The position numbers and the translations under genes were made by a program. Positions 18,118-28,193 of a stretch of DNA of 64,000 nucleotides are shown one piece after another (position 1 is the first letter of the stretch; every line of letters begins with the position of its first letter). The stretch lies in NCBI RefSeq assembly GCF_003584165.1, contig NZ_QXFJ01000009.1, positions 232,651 through 296,650 on the forward strand, given 5' to 3'. The DNA is from Flagellimonas aequoris. GTDB taxonomy: Bacteria; Bacteroidota; Bacteroidia; Flavobacteriales; Flavobacteriaceae. The notes under the pieces were generated by a model. That model was not told the DNA's origin and searched no databases. It saw nothing but the letters and a program-made list of their open reading frames with translations.

Positions 18118-19251
18118 ATGAAAAATATCATCTATAGCTACGCCACCGTTTTCCTTTTATTGATGACAGCATGTGGCAACAAAAACAACGAAAACAGCAC
18201 TTCCGAAGCCGAAACGGAATCGAACGCCATTGTTGTAACCCAAGACCAATTTTCTGCCAATAATTTCGCCATAGGCGGGTTGGAAGAAAGAAGTTTTCCC
18301 GATGTGGTGGAAACCTCGGGTATGATCGATGTGCCTCCAGAAAATAGGGCCAGTGTGATGGCCTTTATGGGTGGATTCGTAAAAAAGACGCCACTTTTAA
18401 TAGGCGACAAGGTAAAAAAGGGTCAATTGATGGTGACCTTGGAAAATCAAGAATTCGTGCAAATGCAACAGGAATATCTTCAGGTGTATAACCAACTGGA
18501 TTTTCTAAAAGCCGAGTTCGATCGAAACCAGACCTTGTTCGATGAAAAGATCGCTTCCCAGAAGAATTTCCTTCAGGCCAAGAGCAACTATGAAACTGCA
18601 AAGGCCAAATACCAAGGGTTACGGGAACAACTGCAGATGCTGAACATTTCACCCAGTCAAGTGGAAAAAGGCACTATCAGTTCACTGGCAAGTATCTATG
18701 CCCCTATTTCGGGCAGTGTTACCAAAGTGAACGTTTCCATGGGCAGTTATGTGTCCCCTGCCAGTGAAATTTTGGAAATTGTGAACAATGAACACGTCCA
18801 TCTGGAACTCACGGTTTTCGAAAAAGACATTTTAAAGGTGAAAAAGGGTCAAAAAATCCAATTTACCATCCCAGAGGCTTCCAACGAAACCTATATGGCG
18901 GAAGTACATTTGGTGGGTGCCTCCATAGATGATGCCAAACGCACCATAAAAGTCCATGGACATTTGGAAAACGAGGATGATACGGGATTCCTGCCCGGTA
19001 TGTTCGTGAATGCCATGATCATGACCGATACCAAAAATGCGCTATCCCTACCGGATGAAGCAGTTATTGAATCCGAAGGGTCATCCTACGTGTTGAAATT
19101 GGTTTCCCAAGATGCTGAGGGCTATACCTTTGAGAAAGTCCATGTAACCCAAGGCAATAGCTATGGTGGTTTTACCGAAATCAGCTCGGAAGACCTCAAG
19201 CAAGACGATCAATTTTTGCTCAAAGGAGTTTTTGATCTGATTGGAGGATAG
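18118..19251 (+). CDS. RND efflux periplasmic adaptor (CzcB/CusB-like)
   Basis: 377 residues, lipoprotein signal with lipobox cysteine at residue 19 (LMTAC). The order of parts is that of a membrane fusion protein: a beta/lipoyl half (PPENRASVMAFMGGFVKKTP), an alpha hairpin at about 110-185 with the KQ-type coiled coil, the second lipoyl half (IYAPISGSVTKVNVSMGSYV) and the beta-barrel and proximal domains. It should bridge the inner membrane pump to the channel that is fused to it. The start lies two bases after the pump stop, so the genes are co-translated. It ends four bases before a convergent gene. Confidence 0.93.
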   Translation: MKNIIYSYATVFLLLMTACGNKNNENSTSEAETESNAIVVTQDQFSANNFAIGGLEERSFPDVVETSGMIDVPPENRASVMAFMGGFVKKTPLLIGDKVKKGQLMVTLENQEFVQMQQEYLQVYNQLDFLKAEFDRNQTLFDEKIASQKNFLQAKSNYETAKAKYQGLREQLQMLNISPSQVEKGTISSLASIYAPISGSVTKVNVSMGSYVSPASEILEIVNNEHVHLELTVFEKDILKVKKGQKIQFTIPEASNETYMAEVHLVGASIDDAKRTIKVHGHLENEDDTGFLPGMFVNAMIMTDTKNALSLPDEAVIESEGSSYVLKLVSQDAEGYTFEKVHVTQGNSYGGFTEISSEDLKQDDQFLLKGVFDLIGG

Positions 19252-19255
19252 CATA

Positions 19256-20686
19256 TTAAGCAAATAAATACCATAACTGGGCCGTAAAAAAGCAGACCAC
19301 AAATCCCAACACAATGGGCAAAAGAGTAGCAATTAGAGTCCATTTGGCACTTTTGGTCTCTTTGTAAATGGTATAAATAGTAGTGGAACAGGGGTTGTGC
19401 AGCAAGCTGAACAGCATCAGGTTGATCCCAGTAAGCAATGTCCAACCCCCTGCCCTTAATATGTTTTCGGTACTGGTGATGGAATCCATTTCGAACATGA
19501 CCCCGGAGCCCTCACCGACCCCGGACATACCCGTGACCAAAACGGTGAGCATCAAAATGGTCGGGATTACAATTTCATTAGCAGGAATGGCAATGATGTA
19601 GGCCAATAAAATGACCCCGTTCAACCCAAAAACCACCGCAAAAGGGTTGAACCAATCAATGAAGTGTTCGGCCAAGCTCAATCCACCAATATGGATGTTG
19701 GAAACCAACCAAATCACCATTCCCGCTGGAACGGCAAAGACCACGGCCCTCCACAACACGAACAAAGTCCTATCGATCAATGAAGTGTATAAGGTTTGAA
19801 GCACCCTTGGCGGACGATAAGGCGGCAATTCCAAACTAAAGGTAGAAGCTTCACCCTTCAAAACGGAGCGACTTAAACCCCAGGAAACGATCAAACTAAA
19901 AGCGATACCCAAAACGGCCACCCCTACCACCGCCCCTGTGGAAACCAAACCGGCCCAAAATGGGGATACCATACCCCCGATGAAAATGGTGGCAATCAAA
20001 ATCTGTGTGGGCCATCGGCCATTACAAAGCGAAAAGTTATTGGTGATGATGGCGATCAATCGTTCCCTTGGACTATCGATGACCCGTGCTGCGATGACCC
20101 CTGCGGCGTTACAACCAAATCCCATGCTCATGGTAAGGGCTTGCTTTCCGTGTGCCCCTGCTTTTCGGAACAAACTGTCCATATTGAAGGCCACCCTGGG
20201 CAAATACCCCAAGTCTTCCAAAAGAGTAAACAATGGAAAAAATATGGCCATTGGCGGCAGCATTACGGAAATGACCCAGGCCATGGCCAAATAGGCCCCA
20301 TCAATCAAAAGTCCGGATAACCACCACGGCATAAAACTATCGGCCCCACTTTTCAGGATAGGATGAAGCGTATCTACCAACAAAGAGGCTAAAAGCCCTG
20401 ATGGGTAATTGGCACCGGAAATAGTCACCCAAAACACCACGGCCAATAGGACAAACATGATCGGGAATCCCGACCATCGGCTGGTCACGATCTTATCAAT
20501 CTTTCTATCCAGACTGAAAGCTGGTTTATCCCCATCTATGGAAACCGTTTTGCGCGCAATCTGTGCCGCATCGGCGTATAAGGAAGAAACAATCTTGTCA
20601 TGGATGCCCATGCCCAATTCCCATTTCAGGTTGTTGGCCATCCCCAAGATTTCCTCCGTACTTTCTGTTTTATTTTGCTCCATCAT
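19256..20686 (-). CDS. FeoB-like membrane pore protein lacking its own GTPase (split FeoB, C-terminal half)
   Basis: 476 residues with about nine to ten membrane segments. It corresponds to the permease half of FeoB: the first gate reads [21 protein letters not shown] (canonical GCNVPAxMATR), followed by [13 protein letters not shown] where iron FeoBs have TPFTTCSARLPVY, and the second gate reads [15 protein letters not shown]. Gate cysteines are kept but neighbours differ, which suggests another ion or altered specificity, manganese being a candidate since FeoB paralogues with that role are known. The start overlaps the stop of the separate GTPase gene (20683) by four bases, so subunits should be made together. 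It is the last gene of a four-gene metal operon. Confidence 0.92.
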   Translation of the reverse strand: MMEQNKTESTEEILGMANNLKWELGMGIHDKIVSSLYADAAQIARKTVSIDGDKPAFSLDRKIDKIVTSRWSGFPIMFVLLAVVFWVTISGANYPSGLLASLLVDTLHPILKSGADSFMPWWLSGLLIDGAYLAMAWVISVMLPPMAIFFPLFTLLEDLGYLPRVAFNMDSLFRKAGAHGKQALTMSMGFGCNAAGVIAARVIDSPRERLIAIITNNFSLCNGRWPTQILIATIFIGGMVSPFWAGLVSTGAVVGVAVLGIAFSLIVSWGLSRSVLKGEASTFSLELPPYRPPRVLQTLYTSLIDRTLFVLWRAVVFAVPAGMVIWLVSNIHIGGLSLAEHFIDWFNPFAVVFGLNGVILLAYIIAIPANEIVIPTILMLTVLVTGMSGVGEGSGVMFEMDSITSTENILRAGGWTLLTGINLMLFSLLHNPCSTTIYTIYKETKSAKWTLIATLLPIVLGFVVCFFTAQLWYLFA

Positions 20687-21474
20687 ATCGCAATTGGAGT
20701 TTCATTCTCGACCAATCCATCCAAAATGCCATTTTGCAAGGCCTCGATGATGCTCTGGTCTCCTTCCAACAAACGTAAGGCGACCCATTCCGCATTGGGC
20801 AAACCTGGATAGGTTTCCCTTAATTTTTTAGATAAGGTATCAATGGCATGTTTTAATTGTGGCGTATGGTTCCTTACCCGATGTGGCTTACAGATGTATT
20901 TGCCCGAGGCCACTTCCGCGATCATGGCCACCAGTTCGTCCATACCATCCCGTCTTCGGGCCGAAGTAGGTATCACTGGAATGCCCAATTCCCTGGTCAG
21001 CTCACGCACATCGATTTCTACATGGTTACGCTTGGCTTCATCCATCAAATTGAGACATAAAATGGCCCTATCGGTGATTTCCAATATTTGAAGCACCAAA
21101 TTCAAGTTCCTCTCCAAACGGGTGGCATCGGCAACAATTACGGTAACATCCGGACGGCCAAAAAGGATAAAATTACGGGCCACTTCCTCATCCGTACTGG
21201 TGGAAAGAAGGGAATAGGTACCCGGAAGGTCTACAATCTTGTAATTGTCATCGGCATATGAAAAAGCTCCCTCTGCCCTACCAACCGTTTTTCCAGGCCA
21301 GTTTCCTGTATGTTGTCGTAATCCGGTAAGGTTATTAAAGACCGTACTTTTTCCAGTATTGGGGTTTCCGGCCAGCGCCACAACATAGTCTACCTTGTCC
21401 ATATCGATTCCCAATCGGACGAGGTTTCCCTTGTGGTGCACCGGACAATTTTCGCAATTAGGCTGACTGCTCAT
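20683..21474 (-). CDS. FeoB-like GTPase subunit (split FeoB, N-terminal half)
   Basis: 263 residues, a stand-alone soluble FeoB G domain. G1 is GNPNTGKST, the switch region contains [11 protein letters not shown]3 is DLPGTYSL, G4 is NLMD (usual N-x-M-D) and G5 is TSARRRDG. The N-terminus has CENCPVHH, a possible metal site. A helical region after residue 190 resembles the FeoB regulatory helices. The membrane part is encoded by the next gene with a four-base overlap. Its own start overlaps the preceding DtxR-FeoA gene by 17 bases. The arrangement argues for a designed two-subunit transporter rather than a decayed feoB. Confidence 0.92.
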   Translation of the reverse strand: MSSQPNCENCPVHHKGNLVRLGIDMDKVDYVVALAGNPNTGKSTVFNNLTGLRQHTGNWPGKTVGRAEGAFSYADDNYKIVDLPGTYSLLSTSTDEEVARNFILFGRPDVTVIVADATRLERNLNLVLQILEITDRAILCLNLMDEAKRNHVEIDVRELTRELGIPVIPTSARRRDGMDELVAMIAEVASGKYICKPHRVRNHTPQLKHAIDTLSKKLRETYPGLPNAEWVALRLLEGDQSIIEALQNGILDGLVENETPIAI

Positions 21475-22501
21475 GTTGTTCTTTTTTAATGTTATTGATG
21501 AAAATCAGGTTGGCCTGATCTTTTCTGATGGCAATGGTGGTTCCCAAAATACGGTACCCCACGGGATCTCCCGAGGCACTCCGAAGCTCAGCGGTTATCG
21601 AGTTACCCGGAACAATCCCGAAATCCATCAATCTTCTTCTTTGCAAACCGCGACAGTAGGAAGAAATGCCCACAATATTGGCAGTTTCATCCGGCTGAAG
21701 TTCGGACAACCGCTGGTATCCCTCCTGAATCGGCTCTGCCTTCGGTAGTGGCTGTACGGTAATGGCAGAGGCAAAAAGTGGGGTAAGCACACATTCATTT
21801 CCATCGGCCGCAAAGGTGATTTTTCCTTGCTGCACATCCAATTGGTAGACCTGCATGCCGGGGTATAGACCAAGGGCCGAAAGTTGTTCAAAAATATAAT
21901 GGGGCTCGTCCTCAATATGTACAATTTGGGCCACTTCCCCTTCCTTTAAACTACTTAAGGGCCGTCCCGAAAACGGTGGAATTTCCCCTTCCGTAGAGGG
22001 AATGGGGTCACCATGGGGGTCAAAGGCCGGGTTACCCATTCGTGCCGCAATCCTATTGGCCTCTTCCAAGGATAATTGGTGTTCTTGAATGTCGGCCTCC
22101 CCGTGCCAATCCATATGCTGCACCCCGGTCTCATCGGCCAAAAACCGCTCCCAAATCCTGTGTACACGTACAATCCGAAGCGCATATGATTTTCCGGTAT
22201 CGGTAAGTTGGATGTTGTGTCCTTCAAAAACCACGAGGCCCATATCTTTCAAGTGGGCCATCAGTTTTGCCATTTGGTCTGCACTGATATTGAGATTTCC
22301 CGCAGCACTGTTCAAATTGCAAGCAATGCCCTTATATTCGCAATCGAAAAGGTATTTCAAAGTGTCTTCCAAAAGAACACGCTGGGAGCTCATCCGTACT
22401 TTTCCCAAACGGGCCAACAATCCTTTTTTGGGCCAGAACACCCAAATGAGGATTCCAACGGCCACCAATCCCAAAACCAAGGCCATTACGGGTTGTTCCA
22501 T
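21458..22501 (-). CDS. Membrane-tethered DtxR-type regulator with two FeoA domains
   Basis: 347 residues with an unusual order of parts. Residues about 5-23 form a membrane helix ([17 protein letters not shown]) followed by basic residues, so the rest should be cytosolic. About 38-100 is a winged helix as in DtxR/MntR, about 100-165 is the DtxR metal-binding and dimer region ([22 protein letters not shown]). Two FeoA (SH3-like) domains follow at about 178-252 and 262-340 ([15 protein letters not shown] and [15 protein letters not shown]). FeoA normally contacts FeoB. Sitting in front of the split FeoB genes, it may act as a metal-responsive accessory of the transporter, a tethered repressor, or both. 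Confidence 0.9.
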   Translation of the reverse strand: MEQPVMALVLGLVAVGILIWVFWPKKGLLARLGKVRMSSQRVLLEDTLKYLFDCEYKGIACNLNSAAGNLNISADQMAKLMAHLKDMGLVVFEGHNIQLTDTGKSYALRIVRVHRIWERFLADETGVQHMDWHGEADIQEHQLSLEEANRIAARMGNPAFDPHGDPIPSTEGEIPPFSGRPLSSLKEGEVAQIVHIEDEPHYIFEQLSALGLYPGMQVYQLDVQQGKITFAADGNECVLTPLFASAITVQPLPKAEPIQEGYQRLSELQPDETANIVGISSYCRGLQRRRLMDFGIVPGNSITAELRSASGDPVGYRILGTTIAIRKDQANLIFINNIKKEQHEQSA

Positions 22502-22526
22502 AGCTATTTTGGATTATATAATCGTT

Positions 22527-23174
22527 TCATTTTAAATAGATATTACAGGCAATCTGATGCGAAACGGTATGTTCCCGTTCCCCAATCTTTAAGTGAAGGG
22601 AACCATCGAATGCCTCTTTCCCTAAAATTTGGATCGGCTTGCCGATTGAAATTTCATGCTTGTCCAAATACTGCAAAAATGCAGAGGAACTGTCCTTTAC
22701 CCCCACACAAACCCCGTGAGCCCCAACAGGCAACTCACTCAACAGGTCTTTATTATGTTCCTGGAATTCACCGTTCTTTCCTGGAATGGGATCACCATGG
22801 GGATCGTATTTAGGGAACTTGAGCAATTGGTCCAACTTATCGATCAATTTTTCACTCTTGATATGCTCCAACTGTTCCGCCACTTCATGCACCTCATCCC
22901 AAGCAAAATCAAGTTTTTCCACTAGAAAAGTTTCCCAAAGTCTATGCTTGCGAACTATGGAAAGGGCCGTTTTTATCCCGGCATCCGTAAGGGAAATCCC
23001 TTGGTATTTTTTATAGTTCACCAGACCTTTCTCTGCCAATTTCTTGGCCATATCCGTAACAGAGGATGGTTTGGTTTCCATCTGCTCCGCAATGGCATTG
23101 GTGTTTATGGATGCATCATCCCCGCTTCCCAAATGGAAAATGGTTTTCAGATAGTTCTCCTCTGATCGGGTCAT
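22527..23174 (-). CDS. DtxR/MntR family metal-dependent repressor
   Basis: 215 residues. An N-terminal winged helix (AIAEQMETKPSSVTDMAKKL) is followed by the metal-binding dimer region (IVRKHRLWETFLVEKLDFAWDEVHEVAEQLEHI, then [15 protein letters not shown]) and a C-terminal FeoA/SH3-like domain. In DtxR and MntR these His, Glu and Asp residues bind Fe(II) or Mn(II), and the loaded dimer represses uptake genes. It heads the operon that encodes the tethered DtxR-FeoA and split FeoB, and it is divergent from a TonB receptor; a palindrome in the 81-base gap is a likely binding site. Iron versus manganese cannot be settled from sequence. Confidence 0.93.
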   Translation of the reverse strand: MTRSEENYLKTIFHLGSGDDASINTNAIAEQMETKPSSVTDMAKKLAEKGLVNYKKYQGISLTDAGIKTALSIVRKHRLWETFLVEKLDFAWDEVHEVAEQLEHIKSEKLIDKLDQLLKFPKYDPHGDPIPGKNGEFQEHNKDLLSELPVGAHGVCVGVKDSSSAFLQYLDKHEISIGKPIQILGKEAFDGSLHLKIGEREHTVSHQIACNIYLK

Positions 23175-23223
23175 CTCAATTTAATTTTATCAAAAATACA
23201 TTTTTTATTTATAAAAAACTATT

Positions 23224-23239
23224 TTTAGATTTGTCTAAA
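23224..23239. promoter_or_regulatory. Inverted repeat, candidate DtxR/MntR operator
   Basis: TTTAGA and TCTAAA form a perfect 6-bp inverted repeat around TTTG, in the 81-base gap between the dtxR-type gene (start 23174, minus) and the TonB receptor gene (start 23256, plus). TTTAG..CTAAA half-sites resemble operators of DtxR-family regulators. Its place allows one dimer to control both directions. Confidence 0.6.
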
Positions 23240-23255
23240 TTTAATTTTATACAAA

Positions 23256-25526
23256 TTGAAAACGTTTTGCAAACATATCGCCCTCCTTTGGATTGCTTTG
23301 GTAAGCAGTTGTTGCATGGCCCAATCGGTATCGGTAACCGGAAAAATAACGGAAAATGGACAACCTGTGCCTTTTGTGAACATTACGATCAAAAACACCC
23401 AACTTGGAACATCCTCGGATGAAAACGGGAATTTTACCTTGACCAATATTCCAACTGGGGAGCACCTGCTTTTCGCTTCGGCATTAGGCTATGTCTCCTT
23501 TTCCAAATCCTTAACCATATCAAAGGGACAGTCCTTAACAATCCATATTGAGATGGTTCCTTCGGCTCAAAGTTTAAAAGAGACCGTGGTTACCGGAACC
23601 CTTAAACCCGTAAGCCGATTGGAAAGTCCCGTTCCCGTTGAGATCTATTCCCCAACGTTTTTAAAAAAGAACCCAACAGCCAGTATTTTTGATGCCCTTC
23701 AAAACGTGAACGGGGTGCGCCCGCAGATCAATTGTAATGTGTGTAATACAGGCGACATCCATATCAACGGATTGGAAGGCCCCTACACTTTGGTGCTTAT
23801 TGATGGAATGCCTATCGTGAGCGGATTGGGCACCGTGTATGGTTTAACGGGCATCCCCAATTCCTTGATCGAACAAGTGGAAATTGTGAAAGGTCCGGCT
23901 TCATCCCTGTATGGTAGTGAAGCTGTGGGTGGGTTGATCAATATCATCACCAAAAACACCTTGAGTGCCCCGGAGTTTTTTGCCGATGGTTTTGTGACCG
24001 GATGGGGGGAATACAATCTCGATGTGGGCACTAAATTCAACTTGGAAAAAAAAGCCGATGTGCTTTTTGGGATCAATTACTTCAACTACAACCAGCCTAT
24101 TGACAACAATGGGGACAATTTTACCGACCTAACCTTACAAGACCGCATTTCCATCTTTCAGAAATGGGATTTTGAACGCAAAGACTCCCGAATATTCTCT
24201 TTGGCGGGTAGATTTTTCTATGAAGACCGATGGGGCGGGGAAATGCAATGGACTCCAGATTATCGGGGTGGTGATGAAATTTATGGTGAAAGCATTTATA
24301 CCCGTCGTTGGGAAGTCTTGGGGAAATACCAATTGCCCTTGGAAGAAAAACTTCTGCTTTCCTTCTCTTACAACGACCATAACCAGAACTCAGTCTATGG
24401 CAATACCCAATATTTGGCCGATCAGCGAATCGGATTTGCGCAACTTACCTGGGATAAAACCTTAGGTAGACATGATCTGCTTTTTGGAAGCGCTGTGCGC
24501 TATAATTATTACAACGACAACACTCCTGCCACTCCATCAGCGGATAACATTTGGATTCCGAGTTTTTTTGCCCAAGATGAAATTGCCATTGCACCAAAAC
24601 ACTCTTTTTTGGCTGGAATGCGATATGATTATGACAAAAGGCACGGCAATATTTTTACGCCTAGGGTTGCTTACAAGTGGAAGGTATCCACAAACGACAT
24701 TTTACGATTGAACCTAGGTACCGGGTTTCGGGTAGTGAACCTTTTTACGGAAGATCATGCTGCTCTCACTGGAGCACGGGAGGTAGTCATTGCGGAGGAG
24801 CTGAAACCCGAACGATCCGTCAACATAAACCTGAACTACCTGAAAAAAATCTATAGCGACAATGGGACTTTCATTGGCCTCGATGCCTCTGCATTCTACA
24901 CCCATTTCTCCAATATCATCCTGCCCGATTACGATACCGACCCCAATCTTATCATTTATGATAACCTTGATGGAAAATCGGTTTCACAGGGTATAAGTGC
25001 CAATTTGGATGTTGCCTTTGCAGGCGGGCTCAAATTCTTGGTCGGGGCCACTTGGCAAGATGTAAGTAATACTGAAAATGGCATTCGCCAAAAGCAAATC
25101 CTAACCGAAAGCATTACGGCTACCTGGAATTTGTCATATACATTTCGAAAACTTCACTTGGCTGTTGACTACACGGGAAACCTCTATGGTCCCATGCGGC
25201 TACCGCTTTTGAGCGATTTGGATCCCCGGCGGGAATATTCCCCAACATGGAGCATTCAAAACATTCAATTCACTTACAAAGGGCTCCCCAACTTTGAAGC
25301 ATATGCAGGCATCAAAAACCTGTTGGACTGGAGCCCAAATCGAGGCAATCCTTTCATCATTGCCCGGGCCAATGACCCATTCGATAAAAACGTCACTTTT
25401 GATGCCAATGGGAATGCCGTTGCCACTCCAGACAATCCGTATGCACTGACTTTTGACCCTGGATATGTATACGGCCCCAATCAAGGTATTCGAGGGTTTT
25501 TAGGATTGCGGTATACGATTTTATAA
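23256..25526 (+). CDS. TonB-dependent outer membrane receptor, probably metal uptake
   Basis: 756 residues from a TTG start that gives a clear signal peptide ending near CCMAQ (about residue 22); no usable ATG exists upstream and the first internal one lies at the end of the signal. Residues 24-105 form a carboxypeptidase-like beta domain usual in Bacteroidota. The plug follows (SIFDALQNVNGVRPQ, GPASSLYGSEAVGGLINIITK) with an uncommon C-N-V-C pair just before GDIHINGLEG, and then a 22-strand barrel ending in RYTIL. Shared control region with a DtxR repressor suggests import of a metal or metal chelate across the outer membrane. Confidence 0.93.
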   Translation: MKTFCKHIALLWIALVSSCCMAQSVSVTGKITENGQPVPFVNITIKNTQLGTSSDENGNFTLTNIPTGEHLLFASALGYVSFSKSLTISKGQSLTIHIEMVPSAQSLKETVVTGTLKPVSRLESPVPVEIYSPTFLKKNPTASIFDALQNVNGVRPQINCNVCNTGDIHINGLEGPYTLVLIDGMPIVSGLGTVYGLTGIPNSLIEQVEIVKGPASSLYGSEAVGGLINIITKNTLSAPEFFADGFVTGWGEYNLDVGTKFNLEKKADVLFGINYFNYNQPIDNNGDNFTDLTLQDRISIFQKWDFERKDSRIFSLAGRFFYEDRWGGEMQWTPDYRGGDEIYGESIYTRRWEVLGKYQLPLEEKLLLSFSYNDHNQNSVYGNTQYLADQRIGFAQLTWDKTLGRHDLLFGSAVRYNYYNDNTPATPSADNIWIPSFFAQDEIAIAPKHSFLAGMRYDYDKRHGNIFTPRVAYKWKVSTNDILRLNLGTGFRVVNLFTEDHAALTGAREVVIAEELKPERSVNINLNYLKKIYSDNGTFIGLDASAFYTHFSNIILPDYDTDPNLIIYDNLDGKSVSQGISANLDVAFAGGLKFLVGATWQDVSNTENGIRQKQILTESITATWNLSYTFRKLHLAVDYTGNLYGPMRLPLLSDLDPRREYSPTWSIQNIQFTYKGLPNFEAYAGIKNLLDWSPNRGNPFIIARANDPFDKNVTFDANGNAVATPDNPYALTFDPGYVYGPNQGIRGFLGLRYTIL

Positions 25527-25669
25527 GGCTAAATATTAAACTGAAAAACATAAAAATACAGGTCGTCCATCCACAACTTCATCTATAAAATGCTGCTTTA
25601 TAGGCCTTAAATCAAAAAAAAAACTATTTTTAAGGTAACGGGGTGCACATCCCCATTATTTGCACAATC

Positions 25670-26536
25670 ATGAAACTAAACCAACAACAAAAGAAAGAAG
25701 CCCATGATATGATGGAGCTTTGGGAAGATAACGTGCTGGAACGTTACCCCGAAAATCCCACAAAGTCCAAGGAAGAATTCCGGAATTATGATGATCCTGC
25801 CAGGGATACGGTGAAGGAATTCTACAAGATGAACCATACCTTTCAGACTTACGATTTTGTATTAGAGAAAGAAAAAGAGTTCCTTTCCCTCAACCGCAGG
25901 GAAATGAGCCTTTGGGATGCCGTGGAATATTTGAACACTTTGGTGGACGATTCCGATCCCGATATTGACCTGGACCAGACCCAACACCTTTTACAGACTT
26001 CTGAAGCCATTCGCGCCGACGGACACCCTGATTGGTTTGTGCTGACCGGGTTCCTGCACGATTTGGGCAAGGTACTTTGCCTTTTTGGCGAACCGCAATG
26101 GGCCGTAGTAGGCGACACATTCCCTGTGGGCTGTAAATTCTCGGATAAAATTGTGTATCCTGAATTCTTCAATGCCAACCCGGATAATACCGATGAACGT
26201 TTCAACACCAAACTTGGCGTATACAAGGAAAATTGTGGATTGAAGAATGTTCATATGTCCTGGGGGCATGATGAATACCTCTACCACATCATGAAGGATT
26301 ATCTGCCCGAAGAAGGTTTGTACATGATCCGCTATCACAGTTTTTATTCCCAACACAGGGAACATGCCTATGATCATTTGATGGATGACCACGATCGGGC
26401 CATGTTCAAGTGGGTGGATAAATTCAATCCCTACGATCTATATTCCAAGGCACCCGTAAAACCCAATGTAAAGGAACTACGCCCCTATTATGAGGATTTG
26501 GCTTCCAAATATCTGCCCGATACGATTCGGTTTTAG
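25670..26536 (+). CDS. Inositol oxygenase
   Basis: 288 residues from ATG 25670 (a GTG at 25643 is less likely). This is a myo-inositol oxygenase, which converts myo-inositol and O2 to D-glucuronate at a di-iron site. The HD-domain ligands are visible: [21 protein letters not shown] and [14 protein letters not shown], plus the downstream [11 protein letters not shown]. The substrate-loop region [15 protein letters not shown] at the start and the C-terminal YLPDTIRF are also family-specific. Length fits the family. It is followed three bases later by a sodium/solute symporter, which points to uptake and oxidation of inositol. No glucuronate genes are nearby. Confidence 0.94.
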   Translation: MKLNQQQKKEAHDMMELWEDNVLERYPENPTKSKEEFRNYDDPARDTVKEFYKMNHTFQTYDFVLEKEKEFLSLNRREMSLWDAVEYLNTLVDDSDPDIDLDQTQHLLQTSEAIRADGHPDWFVLTGFLHDLGKVLCLFGEPQWAVVGDTFPVGCKFSDKIVYPEFFNANPDNTDERFNTKLGVYKENCGLKNVHMSWGHDEYLYHIMKDYLPEEGLYMIRYHSFYSQHREHAYDHLMDDHDRAMFKWVDKFNPYDLYSKAPVKPNVKELRPYYEDLASKYLPDTIRF

Positions 26537-26539
26537 CGG

Positions 26540-28144
26540 ATGGTAGCATTCATTAGTTTTTTTGTGTTCACGGCCTTTGTTGCCGCGTACTCCAGTTGGA
26601 AATTACGTAAGGACAACTTCTCCACCAAGGATGGTTATTTTTTGGGTGGGCGAAGTTTGACAGGAATTGTGATTGCCGGTTCCCTGTTGTTGACCAATAT
26701 TTCCACGGAACATTTGGTGGGTATGAACGGGGATGCCTATAAACACGGTGCCATTATTGTAGCTTGGGAAGTGACCTCGGCGTTGGCCTTGGTTGCCGCA
26801 GCTCTATACTTTGCGCCACGATACCTACAAATGGGCCTCACTACCATTCCAGAGTTTCTGGAAAAGCGTTTTGACGGATTGACCAGGACCATGATTGCTT
26901 TTTTGCTCATCATTTCCTTTGTATCCACACTTTTGCCTATTGTGTTGTACTCTGGTGCCATCAGTATTGAGCAGATTTTTGATATTTCTGGTTTGTTGGG
27001 CATTACCCAGACCGAAGGCCTTTGGTTAACAGTAATTGTTGTGGGATTTATCGGTGCGGTTTATGCCATTTTTGGTGGGTTGAAAATGGTCGCCTACACC
27101 GATACCATCAACGGTTTTGGACTGTTGATAGCCGGAATTTCTATTCCATTATTGGCTTTGTGGAACATTGGGGATGGCAACATTCTGGAAGGTCTCCGAT
27201 TGGTGTTTGAAAAAGCTCCCGAAAAATTCAACGTGGTCAGTGATGAAGTTTCTGTGGGACCAGGCTCCCGTGATGCCATCATGCCCTTTGGTGTGCTGTT
27301 TACTGGATTGATCATCAACCAACTGTATTTTTGGACCATGCACCAATCCATCATTCAACGGGTTTTAGGAGCAGTAAGCTTGAAAGAAGCCCAGAAAGGA
27401 TTGTTGTATGCAGGACTCTTGAAGATATTGATCCCTTTGATCATCGTTCTCCCTGGCATCATTGCCTATTACTATTTCAACGATACATTTTACGATAAAA
27501 AGGAACTTGTCTATCCTAGTCTGGTGAAACAAGTGTTACCCTTTTGGATGACCGGTTTTTTTGTTGCCGTTTTGATGGGAGCCATTTTGAGTACCTTCAA
27601 CAGCGCGTTGAACAGTGCAGCTACCATTTTCAGTTTGGGCATATACAAGCGTTATATCAACAAAAATGCGAACGAAAACCGGTTGGTCAAAATAGGTAAA
27701 TCCACCTCCGCATTGTTGGCCTTGTTTGCCATTGGGATTGCACCCTTTATTGCACATGCTCCTAGGGGACTCTACCAATTGTTGCAGCAGCTAAACGGAA
27801 TATTCTTTATCCCCATGGCTACCGTTATCTTAGCTGGATTCTTCCTGCCCAAGGTATCAGCCAAAGCGGCCAAAGTAGGTTTATTGTTCGGTTTGTTCTT
27901 TTACATTTTCACCAATTTTATTTGGCAGGTAGATATGCACTACGTCCATATTTGGGGCATTGAATTTGTGCTGAACATTGCCGTTATGCTTTTGGTTTCA
28001 CATTTCTATCCAAGAACAAATTCGTTTAGCATTACCAACATTGGCGTGGTAGATGTGACCCAATGGAAATATGCCAAAGGATTCAGCATATTTTTGGTAG
28101 TGGCCACCTTGGCGGTTTACATTTTACTCGGTCATGTAGGATAG
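26540..28144 (+). CDS. Sodium/solute symporter (SSS family), probably inositol
   Basis: 534 residues, about fourteen membrane segments. The SSS/SLC5 signatures are visible: GYFLGGRSLTGIVIAGSLLLTNISTEHLVG near the start, AIFGGLKMVAYTDTINGFGLL in the middle and AILSTFNSALNSAATIFSLGIYKR towards the end, the last containing the Ser/Thr-rich sodium site. It resembles SGLT-type sugar carriers rather than proline or iodide carriers. Tight linkage to inositol oxygenase makes myo-inositol or another cyclitol the likely substrate, by inference. Confidence 0.9.
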   Translation: MVAFISFFVFTAFVAAYSSWKLRKDNFSTKDGYFLGGRSLTGIVIAGSLLLTNISTEHLVGMNGDAYKHGAIIVAWEVTSALALVAAALYFAPRYLQMGLTTIPEFLEKRFDGLTRTMIAFLLIISFVSTLLPIVLYSGAISIEQIFDISGLLGITQTEGLWLTVIVVGFIGAVYAIFGGLKMVAYTDTINGFGLLIAGISIPLLALWNIGDGNILEGLRLVFEKAPEKFNVVSDEVSVGPGSRDAIMPFGVLFTGLIINQLYFWTMHQSIIQRVLGAVSLKEAQKGLLYAGLLKILIPLIIVLPGIIAYYYFNDTFYDKKELVYPSLVKQVLPFWMTGFFVAVLMGAILSTFNSALNSAATIFSLGIYKRYINKNANENRLVKIGKSTSALLALFAIGIAPFIAHAPRGLYQLLQQLNGIFFIPMATVILAGFFLPKVSAKAAKVGLLFGLFFYIFTNFIWQVDMHYVHIWGIEFVLNIAVMLLVSHFYPRTNSFSITNIGVVDVTQWKYAKGFSIFLVVATLAVYILLGHVG

Positions 28145-28193
28145 TTGCAAAACCAGATTCCCAACTACGGCTTTCTATGTGTATTTTTACGCC

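Noticed and set aside
20683..20686. Frameshift breaking one feoB gene
   Set aside because: Both parts have own starts, full domains and a standard four-base overlap, and the operon order is tidy; a true split is more likely. Reads and relatives would settle it.
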